NCBI GenBank assembly: GCA_947481685.1
Contig: CANKHA010000007.1
Coordinates: forward strand, 46,849-110,848
Length of the DNA: 64,000 nucleotides
Direction of reading: 5' to 3'
DNA from: Bradyrhizobiaceae bacterium
Lineage (GTDB): Bacteria > Pseudomonadota > Alphaproteobacteria > Rhizobiales > Xanthobacteraceae
Below, one piece after another: positions 56,954 to 64,000 of the stretch; positions within the stretch are counted from its first letter, which is position 1, and the number at the start of each line of letters is the position of its first letter. Under the pieces are notes generated by a model that worked only from the letters and a program-made list of their open reading frames with translations, was not told the origin of the DNA and searched no databases. The position numbers and the translations under genes were made by a program.

Positions 56954-59047
56954 ATGCTAGAGGCAATGATGGCGGGTGGGGAACAGTTGTTCTCCCGCCC
57001 CGGCATATGGCTTGGCTTCCTGATCGTGCTGCCGATTGCGGTCATCTCCGGGCTCAAGCCCGGCGGCGGCGTGCCGGTCTTTGTCATCCTGCTTGGCCTC
57101 ACCAGCCATCTCGATCCCTGGGTCGTCGTCTGCACCGCGATCTTCTACAAGGCCGCCTCTGATTTGATGGAGCCGGTGCCGTCGATCCTGCTTGGCATTC
57201 CCGGTGGCCGTTCGGCGCAAGCGACAGTGCTCGACGGCTATCCGATGGCGCAGAAGGGCCTGGCCGGCGTCGCCATCGGTGCGAGCTATACCGGCAACAT
57301 CGTCGGCGGCATCTTCGGCGCGCTCGTGTTTCTGGCGCTGCTGCCGTTCGCGCGCCAGCTCATCCTGATTTTCGGCTCCGCGGAATTCTTTCTGTTGACG
57401 GTGATCGGTGTGATGACCGTTGCGGTGGTGAGTTCAGGCGCCTTCATCAAGGGGCTGCTCACCGGTGGACTGGGTATTGCCATCGCCATGGTCGGCTACA
57501 GCTCTATCGGCGGCGATATCCGCGCCACCTTCGGACTCAATTATCTCTATGACGGCGTGCCGCTCGGGCCGCTGGTCGTGGGGCTGTTTGCGATTCCCGA
57601 GGCGATTGCCCTGGTTGTGGGCGGCAAGCCCGTCGCCGGGGATCGCGTCGATCTCCTGATGAAGCAGGCAAATCGCGACGTGTGGCGCGGCATCGTCGAA
57701 GGCTTCAGACATTGGCGGCTGATGCTGCAGTCGTCGGCCATCGGTACCGCGATCGGCATGATGCCGGGCCTGGGCGCGCCGGTCGCGCACTGGATCTCGT
57801 ACGCTGTCGCGCGCAACACCGAGAAAGGTGCGCACGAGACTTTCGGCAAGGGCGATATTCGCGGCGTCATCGCTTCCGACGCACCGAACAGTTCGGCCGA
57901 TGGCGGAGAGCTGTTTCCGACGCTGGCCTTCGGCATTCCGGGCACCGCCGGCATGTCGATCATGATTGCGATCTTCGTGCTGTGCGGATTCACGCCCGGC
58001 TACAGTCTGATGACGAACCATCTCGATGTAGTGGTGGCGCTGGTCTATGTGCTGATCATCGCCAACACGCTGACGGTGCCGATCGTGATGCTGTTTGCGC
58101 CATATCTGGCGCGGCTCACCCTCGCCAATCCCATGGTGCTGGCGCCCATCGTCATCTGGGTATCGATGCTGGCGGCCTATATGACGACGAATTCGATCGC
58201 AGATCTCATCGTCGTGCTGGTGTTCGCCGTGCTCGGCCTGTTCATGAAGGCGTACGGCTGGCCGCGCCCGCCGATCCTGATTGCCGTGGCGCTCGGCGAA
58301 GTCATGGAGAAGTATCTTTGGATCTCCGTGAACAACTACGGCTTCAGCATGTTCGCGCGGCCGCAGTTCCTGGCGATCCTTGCGGTCATGGGTCTGGTCG
58401 CGCTTTTCGGCGTGCGGATGCGGCGTCAGGTAGCAGCGACCGTGAAAGAGGTGCGGGAGGAGGCGGCCCCGACGGTAGCCGCAGTTCTGCCGGAACCTGA
58501 GGCAGAAACTGCGCCCGTGGTTTTCGCCAGGGTTCCGTTCCGCGACCGCATGACGCTGGAATTCATCGGCGAAATCGTGCTGCTCGCGCTGGTCGCTGCT
58601 TTCCTCGGCTACATGCTGTGGGATTCCACGCACTGGCGCTTCTCGGATCGCCTGACGCCACTGATTGGTGTCTCCATCGCGGCGTTCTTCTGGGTCATTC
58701 GCGTCGGCACGATCGTGCTGAGCTTCTTCCGGCCCATTCAGATCTCCAGCCGTGAAGCGAAGATCATGGATACCGGCTTCCAGACGGGCCAGGACCCGCG
58801 GGAAGCGCGGCTGCGCTTCTACCAGATATTCGGCTTCACGGTTGCGCTGATGCTGGTCATCTGGGTGTTCGGATTCCATTTCGGCGCGACCCTGATGCTG
58901 GGCGCCTATCTGGTGACGATTGCCCGCTTCTCCTGGCTCTGGACGGCGTTCATCGTTGGCGTCGCGATCGCGATTTTGGTTGGCTTCTACGACTACGTTC
59001 TCGGAATTCCGTGGCACGTGCCGCTGATCGTTGAATTGTTCAAGTGA
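56954..59047 (+). CDS. Tripartite tricarboxylate transporter permease, TctA-TctB fusion
   Basis: The product is 697 residues. Residues 1-490 are the large TctA permease: LKPGGGVPVFVILLG, MEPVPSILLGIPGGRSAQATVLDGYPMAQKG, GMMPGLGAPVAHWISYAVARN and DAPNSSADGGELFPTLAFGIPG, with about 12 helices. After a Pro/Ala/Glu linker (about 495-530), four more helices (EFIGEIVLLALVAAFLGYML ... GATLMLGAYLVTIARFSWL) form the small TctB subunit, normally a separate gene. It imports carboxylates using the TctC receptor upstream. Confidence 0.9.
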   Translation: MLEAMMAGGEQLFSRPGIWLGFLIVLPIAVISGLKPGGGVPVFVILLGLTSHLDPWVVVCTAIFYKAASDLMEPVPSILLGIPGGRSAQATVLDGYPMAQKGLAGVAIGASYTGNIVGGIFGALVFLALLPFARQLILIFGSAEFFLLTVIGVMTVAVVSSGAFIKGLLTGGLGIAIAMVGYSSIGGDIRATFGLNYLYDGVPLGPLVVGLFAIPEAIALVVGGKPVAGDRVDLLMKQANRDVWRGIVEGFRHWRLMLQSSAIGTAIGMMPGLGAPVAHWISYAVARNTEKGAHETFGKGDIRGVIASDAPNSSADGGELFPTLAFGIPGTAGMSIMIAIFVLCGFTPGYSLMTNHLDVVVALVYVLIIANTLTVPIVMLFAPYLARLTLANPMVLAPIVIWVSMLAAYMTTNSIADLIVVLVFAVLGLFMKAYGWPRPPILIAVALGEVMEKYLWISVNNYGFSMFARPQFLAILAVMGLVALFGVRMRRQVAATVKEVREEAAPTVAAVLPEPEAETAPVVFARVPFRDRMTLEFIGEIVLLALVAAFLGYMLWDSTHWRFSDRLTPLIGVSIAAFFWVIRVGTIVLSFFRPIQISSREAKIMDTGFQTGQDPREARLRFYQIFGFTVALMLVIWVFGFHFGATLMLGAYLVTIARFSWLWTAFIVGVAIAILVGFYDYVLGIPWHVPLIVELFK

Positions 59048-59063
59048 TAAGAGGAAGAGCGCT

Positions 59064-60041
59064 ATGAGATTTGGTTTCTATGACGCGTTTCGCCCCTGCC
59101 TGGTGAAGCAGGATGGTGTGGTCGATATCTCGGATCTGGTCGGCGCTTTTCCCGGTGCGCCGCCCCAGTATGTCCTCGAAACACTGATCAACAAGTTCGA
59201 TGCGCTGCACGGCGCGCTGAAGGATACGCAGGCGAAGGGCAAGACGATCCCATTCACGGACGTCCGGTTGCGCGCGCCGGTGCCGAGGCCAGGCAAGGTG
59301 CTGTGCGGACGTCGCAACTTCATGGAAGGCATTCCGCTCGATCCGCCGGGACCGTTGCGGACCTTCTTCAAGTCACCCGAATCCGTGATCGGGCCGGACG
59401 AAACGGTGATCCTGCCGTCGTTCCGCGCGAGCGTCTTCAATCACGAAGCCGAGCTTGCGCTTGTTATTGGCAAGGAAGCCAAAGACGTCCCGATCGAGAA
59501 AGCGCTGGATCACGTCTTCGGCTACACCACAAGCGGAGACGTTTCAGCCCGCGGCCCGGCGGAGGGCGAGGCTGAACTCTCCGGACCCTACGGCAAATGC
59601 TTCGATACCTTCCTGCCGCTCGGTCCCGCCATCGTCACACCCGACGAAGTCGGCGATCCTAACAAGCTGCAGATCAAATTCTGGGTGAATGGCCAGTTGC
59701 GGCAGGACTACAATACCGATGACATGGAGCACAGCGTTGCCTTCATGATCTCGACGCTGTCACACAACATGACCCTGAAGACCGGTGATTTGATCCTGGT
59801 CGGCGTCAATCACTCGCACCTGGGCCCGCTGCAGGACGGAGACGTTGCGGAGATCGAGATCGAGAAGGTTGGGCGCATGAAGCACCACGTCAGAGATCCG
59901 AGCAAACGGACTTGGCCGCTCGACTTGCGCGACCCGCAGGTCAATATCCGACGCCGCGAAGGCATGAAAGGCCAGCCGCACAGCGGGACCTGGCCGCTGC
60001 AGCCCTCGACAGGTGGTGCTGCAAAAAGCGCGCACGGATAG
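59064..60041 (+). CDS. Fumarylacetoacetate hydrolase family protein
   Basis: This 325-residue FAH-fold enzyme includes LRAPVPRPGKVLCGRRNFMEG, the metal-binding FNHEAELALVIGKEAKDVP, HVFGYTTSGDVSARGP and KTGDLILVGVNHSHLGPLQDGDVAEIEIEKVG. Related enzymes cleave C-C bonds in beta-diketo acids (acylpyruvases, hydratase/decarboxylases of aromatic meta-cleavage). GAGGAAGAG lies 7 bp before ATG 59064. It starts 16 bp after the permease and probably processes the imported substrate. Confidence 0.92.
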   Translation: MRFGFYDAFRPCLVKQDGVVDISDLVGAFPGAPPQYVLETLINKFDALHGALKDTQAKGKTIPFTDVRLRAPVPRPGKVLCGRRNFMEGIPLDPPGPLRTFFKSPESVIGPDETVILPSFRASVFNHEAELALVIGKEAKDVPIEKALDHVFGYTTSGDVSARGPAEGEAELSGPYGKCFDTFLPLGPAIVTPDEVGDPNKLQIKFWVNGQLRQDYNTDDMEHSVAFMISTLSHNMTLKTGDLILVGVNHSHLGPLQDGDVAEIEIEKVGRMKHHVRDPSKRTWPLDLRDPQVNIRRREGMKGQPHSGTWPLQPSTGGAAKSAHG

Positions 60042-60210
60042 GGGCGGCTAGGCCGTGAACTCATAAATCCGCCGGGCGGACTGCTTGCCAGAGTCAGCTT
60101 TGCCCCGATAGCTGACGAATCATTGCATCGCAGCGAAACGCCGCGATGTGCCATTAGCAGACATCGCATGAGCGGCGAGTTTTATCTGATCGCAGTGCGC
60201 CTCGATAAAT
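60042..60210. other. Gene-free stretch between FAH gene and tRNA remnant
   Basis: No supported gene is seen. Small inverted segments occur around TCAGCTTTGCC ... AGCTGACGA. The region would be the original chromosome downstream of a tRNA gene if the adjacent tRNA remnant is an attachment site. Confidence 0.4.
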
Positions 60211-60270
60211 TGGTGGGGATGGCAGGACTCGAACCTGCGCGGGGTATGGTCCCTCCCTAGGGATTTTAAC
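60211..60270 (-). other. 3' remnant of a tRNA gene (probable island attachment site)
   Basis: Read on the minus strand, there is an intact T-arm GCAGG-TTCGAGT-CCTGC, a 3' acceptor strand CATCCCC, discriminator A and encoded CCA. Upstream lies a long variable region and a TTAAAA anticodon-loop-like stretch followed by TCCCT. The 5' half (GGGGATG acceptor, D-arm, 5' anticodon stem) is absent; similarity ends near 60270. The loop would read UAA (Leu type), but identity is uncertain. An acceptor end of tmRNA is an alternative. Such 3' fragments are left by integrases at island edges. Confidence 0.6.
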
Positions 60271-60454
60271 TGTTTTCGGGTCTAGTATAAGTCACTGATA
60301 TAACGCGATAACTTCCAAGAACCGCTTCTATCTAAAAATAATTGTAAGTTCGACGGAACCTTTTGCCCCGGAGCGAGCTATGCGTATGCCCTGATAGCGG
60401 CCGGAAGAGCTCCAGATAGCCGCGATGCTGGTTGTCACGGCCGAAAGAATTCTG
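60271..60454. other. AT-richer gene-free stretch at island edge
   Basis: The sequence is noticeably AT-richer than the core genome (for example ATCTAAAAATAATTGTAAGTT near 60330). It contains no supported gene. It leads into the CheY-like gene and probably contains its promoter. The composition change begins right where the tRNA similarity stops. Confidence 0.4.
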
Positions 60455-60820
60455 ATGGCTGTGATACTGATCGTCGAAGACGATGTGTTTATCCGTGAAA
60501 TCACGGAGACGATGATTCAAGACTGGGGTCACCAAACACTGACCGCCAGCGATGTTGATGAGGCGCTTTTACTGCTGCGCTCTCCGCAACATATCGACGC
60601 ACTCTTCACCGATATCTATCTCAAAACGGCGGTACTTGGCGGGTGTGAACTCGCACTCCAGGCCATCGCGCTGCGGCCGACATTGCGCATGCTCTACACT
60701 ACGGGCAATTCCATTACCGACAAAATGAAAGCCTTGTTTATTGAAGGCACGCGCTTCCTGAGTAAGCCGTACTCAGAAAATCAGCTCCAGAACTCCGTCA
60801 AAGAGCTGCTCGCAGCGTAA
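60455..60820 (+). CDS. Single-domain CheY-like response regulator
   Basis: This 121-residue protein starts MAVILIVEDDVFIREITETM. Acidic residues lie at about 8-10, phosphoacceptor Asp at about 53 (LFTDIYLK), conserved Thr in MLYTTGNS and Lys at about 104 in FLSKPYSE. It has no output domain, so it acts by protein interaction or as a phosphorelay intermediate. The hybrid kinase remnant follows 43 bp downstream and could be its partner. Confidence 0.9.
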   Translation: MAVILIVEDDVFIREITETMIQDWGHQTLTASDVDEALLLLRSPQHIDALFTDIYLKTAVLGGCELALQAIALRPTLRMLYTTGNSITDKMKALFIEGTRFLSKPYSENQLQNSVKELLAA

Positions 60821-60971
60821 GTTTTAAGTCGCGCAATCTATCCGCTAGGTGGAACGAGACCAAATGATCGGGGGCGACACCTTGACTAAGGGAAACGACG
60901 CGGCGAGGATGCGGATCGGCGTCTCCGAGGACACCAACAACACCGCGCGCCAGGCGGAAGAGACGCTGCTT

Positions 60972-61757
60972 AAGGCGGGTGCCCTGCAGAGCGCCATCTT
61001 CAACAGCGCCAACTTCTCGAGCATCGCCACCGACGCCAAGGGCGTCATCCAGATCTTCAATGTCGGTGCCGAGCGGATGCTTGGCTACACGGCTGCCGAA
61101 GTGATGAACAAGATCACGCCCGCCGACATTTCCGATCCGCAGGAGCTGATCGCACGCGCCACGGCGCTGAGCGTCGAGCTCGGAACTACGATCACGCCGG
61201 GTTTCGAGGCCCTGGTGTTCAAGGCCACGCGCGGTATCGAGGACATCTACGAGCTGACCTACATCCGCAAGGATGGCACCCGATTCCCGGCGGTGGTGTC
61301 GGTCAAGGCGCTGCGTGACGCGCAGGATGCCATCATCGGCTATCTGCTCATTGGCACCGAGCTCAAGGCGGGTGCCCTGCAGAGCGCCATCTTCAACAGC
61401 GCCAACTTCTCGAGCATCGCCACCGACGCAAAGGGTGTCATTCAAATCTTCAACGTCGGCGCCGAGCGGATGCTTGGCTACACGGCTGCCGAAGTGATGA
61501 ACAAGATCACGCCCGCCGATATTTCCGATCCGCAGGAGCTGATCGCGCGTGCCAAAGCGCTGAGCATCGAGATCGGAACTACGATCACGCCAGGCTTCGA
61601 GGCCCTGGTGTTCAAGGCCGCGCGCGGCATCGAGGACATCTACGAGCTAACCTACATCCGCAAGGATGGGAGCCGGGCCAGGCTTCGAGGCCCTGGTGTT
61701 CAAGGCCACGCGCGGCATCGAGGACATCTACGAGCTGACCTACATCCGCAAGGATGG
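60972..61757 (+). repeat. Tandem 393-bp PAS-coding repeats
   Basis: Unit 1 starts at 60972 and unit 2 at 61365. Both begin AAGGCGGGTGCCCTGCAGAG and are almost identical over 393 bp (131 codons), including many third-codon positions. A third, partial unit follows. This indicates recent duplication or ongoing homogenisation. Confidence 0.9.
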
Positions 61758-61765
61758 GAGCCGGT
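61590..61765 (+). repeat. 88-bp direct repeat causing the frameshift
   Basis: Two copies (61590-61677 and 61678-61765) both begin CCAGGCTTCGAGGCCCTGGT. They differ at a few positions (GCCGCG versus GCCACG, GCTAAC versus GCTGAC). The period is not a multiple of three. The differences suggest that the second copy belongs to a third PAS unit from which about 305 bp was lost. Confidence 0.85.
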
Positions 61766-62461
61766 TCCCGGCGGTGGTGTCGGTCACCGCACTGCGCGAC
61801 GCGCAGGACGCCATCATCGGCTATCTGTTGATCGGCACCGACAACAGCGCGCGCAAGCTGGTCGAAGCCGAGCAAAAAAAGCTCGATCAGCGCCTGCGCG
61901 ACCAGCAATTCTACACCCGCTCGCTGATCGAATCCAACACCGACGCGATCATGACCACCGATCCCTTCGGTATCATTACCGACGTCAACAAGCAGATGGA
62001 GGCGCTCACCGATTGCACGCGTGACGAGCTGATCGGCGCGCCGTTTAAGGATTACTTCACCGATCCAGAGCGGGCCGAGGCGGCGATCAAGCTCGTGCTG
62101 AGCGAAAAGTCTGTCACCGACTACGAACTGACGGCGCGTGCCCGCGACGGCAAGCAGACGGTTGTGTCCTACAACGCGACCACCTTTTACGACCGAAACC
62201 GTACGCTGCAGGGCGTCTTCGCCGCGGCGCGCGACGTGACGGAGCGCAAGCGGGTGGAGGCAGAATTGCAGCAGGCCAAGGCCACTGCTGAGAGCGCAAG
62301 CCAGACCAAGTCAGATTTTCTGGCGAGCATGAGTCATGAGATCCGAACGCCGATGAATGCGATCATGGGCATCGCGGATCTGCTGGCGAAGACCGCTCTC
62401 TCGCCGGAGCAAGACAAGTATGTGCAGATCTTCCGCCGCGCCGGCGACAACCTGCTGAATC

Positions 62462-62492
<31 letters not shown>

Positions 62493-63849
62493 CGAAGCCT
62501 CGCAGCTCGAACTGGAACGGACGGGCTTCTCGTTGAACGACCACCTGGAGAAAGTGATGGAGATGGTGGCGGCTCGGGCCAATGAAAAAGGGCTGGCCCT
62601 GGTGTGCAAGATCGCGCCGAACGTGCCCACCGACCTGGTCGGCGACCCGACACGGCTGCGGCAGGTGCTGCTTAATTTGCTTGGCAACGCGATCAAGTTC
62701 ACGCAATCGGGCGAAGTGGCTCTGCGAGTTGAGCCCGATGCGGACTCCTCCATTCCAACCGCATTGCGGTTCACAATTTCGGACACCGGCATCGGCATTT
62801 CGGACGAGAAATTGGGCCAGGTGTTTGAACGTTTCACACAAGCCGACTCATCCACAACGCGCAGGTTCGGGGGCTCGGGACTAGGACTCACGATTTCGAA
62901 GCGCTTGGTGGAACTGATGGGCGGACGCATCTGGGTCGAAAGCGAGGTCGGGGCGGGCAGCGTGTTTGCCTTCGCCGTGCCATTCGAGATCTGGGCCACG
63001 GCCGATCGGCCGTTGGCCGTGCCGGTCGGTGCGGATCCGGAGCTGCCGCTCCCGGCGCTGCGAATTCTTCTGGCGGAGGACTCTCCCGACAACTGCATAA
63101 TCACGATGGCCTATCTGGAGGACACGCCGTACCGGGTCGAAATCGCCGAGACCGGGGCCATCGCCTGTGAAAAGTTTACAGCTGGACACTACGACCTTGT
63201 CCTGATGGACCGGCAAATGCCGGTCATGGATGGATTGACCGCGACGCGAACGATTCGAGCTTGGGAACAGGCAAACGATCGACCGCCCACACCGATCATT
63301 GCACTGACGGCCTCGGCCCTGAAGGGAGACCGAGAAATGTGTCTGGGGGCAGGGTGCACTGCTTTTTTGACGAAACCAATCAAACAAGAGGTGCTGCTGC
63401 AAGCGATCAAGGAGCACTCCATAGTCGCTCCTTTGTCATCAAAAGAAGAAAGCAGTCGGACGGGTCTGATCCTTTTGCCTCTAAAATCCAAGACCGCAAA
63501 CCGGATCCCCGCGTATCTCCAGAACTGCAGGCCGAATGCCATCGTGATGCGCCGCGCCTTGGATCGAAGTGACTTTGAGACCGTGACAAGTCTGGCGCAC
63601 CAGATGAGCGGCTCCGGGGGCATGTTTGGATTCCAAGCCATCACTGACATCGGCGCCGAACTTCAGCAGGCGGCCGAGAGCACCGACACCGACGCGGTGC
63701 GCAAGTGGGTGGGCGAATTGTCCAGCTACCTGGATCGTGTCGAGACCATTTCCGAGTATAGCGACCCGATATGACAAACTCGCAGCCAACTATCTGGCCT
63801 TCATCAAACTCGCATCAATCCGCATTTGGCTGCGTGTTAATGAGTCCAC

Positions 63850-64000
63850 GCTCTAGGCTCAGGACCCATTAAAGTTATTGCGGAACACTTGAACGGTTGA
63901 TTCAATGGCGGTGCGAGGAGGCATCGCCATGACTGATTTGTTCTTGCTGTCTGAGGCGCAGATGCGCCGGATCGAGCCGTTTTTCCCACTGTCTCATGGC
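63850..64000 (+). mobile_element. Left part of an IS5-type insertion sequence (cut by window end)
   Basis: A transposase start (63929) lies about 75 bp after a possible terminal region around GCTCAGGACCCATTAA. The right end is outside the window, so the inverted repeats and target duplication cannot be confirmed and the left boundary is a guess. Confidence 0.55.
63929..64000 (+). CDS. IS5-family transposase, N-terminal fragment (3' end outside window)
   Basis: The first 24 codons encode MTDLFLLSEAQMRRIEPFFP, then LSHG. This is the characteristic N-terminus of IS5-group (DUF4096/IS1031-like) DDE transposases, with the conserved M-R-R-I-E-P-x-F-P. GAGGAGG lies about 8 bp upstream of the ATG. 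The catalytic core is not visible. The element lies inside the suspected island. Confidence 0.8.
   Translation, partial: MTDLFLLSEAQMRRIEPFFPLSHG

Noticed and set aside
57434..59017. 527-codon minus-strand open frame opposite the TctA-TctB gene
   Set aside because: It is antisense to a membrane permease. Its Asp/Arg/His-rich sequence is the mirror of hydrophobic codons, and no family motifs are seen.
60211..60300. Complete tRNA or permuted tmRNA gene
   Set aside because: The 5' acceptor strand, D-arm and left anticodon stem are absent. No tag-peptide reading frame (ANDNFA-like) or coding piece follows the CCA, so only a 3' fragment is supported.

Overview
The window is a chromosomal segment of a GC-rich alphaproteobacterium, most likely from the Hyphomicrobiales (Bradyrhizobium / Rhodopseudomonas / Rhodoplanes-like). 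This rests on gene order. ftsK-lolA-xth, leuS-lptE-holA, parB-parA-rsmG-mnmG-mnmE, rho-hemJ-hemE, PPSR-maf-coaE-dnaQ-secB, hslU-GNAT-hslV and hisB-DUF2628-hisH-hisA-hisF-hisE-coaA are the blocks that surround the replication origin in this order. The hemE/PPSR gap (about 35.85-36.22 kb) carries DnaA-box-like sequences and is proposed as oriC. Two perfect 16-bp parS palindromes flank mnmG.

Layout. 0-9.9 kb: end of ftsK, lolA, exonuclease III, a cyclic-nucleotide-binding protein, an OmpR-type regulator, an L,D-transpeptidase, the YggS-type PLP protein, a diguanylate cyclase, a DUF2171 protein and an MFS exporter, with dispersed palindromic repeats between genes. 9.9-20.3 kb: leuS-lptE-holA converge on the parAB-rsmG-mnmGE operon across a strong terminator. 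20.4-32.6 kb: an accessory block splits the usual rho-mnmE neighbourhood. It holds a candidate C-rich-loop small RNA, a YyaL-type thioredoxin-domain protein, an SDR, an orphan TctC receptor, an uncharacterised four-gene set (LVIVD beta-propeller, cupredoxin-like protein, polytopic membrane protein, metallo-beta-lactamase-fold protein) and a disrupted chemoreceptor fused to a UrtA/AmiC-like ligand-binding domain. 32.8-51.8 kb: conserved origin-proximal housekeeping genes. 51.8-60 kb: a hybrid histidine kinase, folE, then a GntR-regulated tripartite tricarboxylate transporter cluster with a fumarylacetoacetase-family hydrolase. 60.2-64 kb: a 3' tRNA remnant marks the apparent edge of a genomic island. 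Beyond it lie a CheY-like protein, a hybrid kinase with tandem PAS repeats that is frameshifted, and the start of an IS5-type transposase cut by the window end.

The genes fall into chromosome maintenance (ftsK, parABS, oriC, holA, dnaQ), tRNA modification and translation (leuS, mnmE, mnmG, rsmG), heme, histidine, CoA and folate synthesis, envelope biogenesis (lolA, lptE, mltA, YkuD protein, secB), proteolysis (hslUV) and signalling. The less conventional parts are the four-gene periplasmic cluster, the chemoreceptor broken by an apparent short-repeat deletion, the palindrome-rich in-frame insertion in mnmE, the small RNA and the tRNA-bounded island edge.

Limits: everything here is read from sequence by eye. 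No alignment, HMM, folding or database search was run, and residue positions are approximate.
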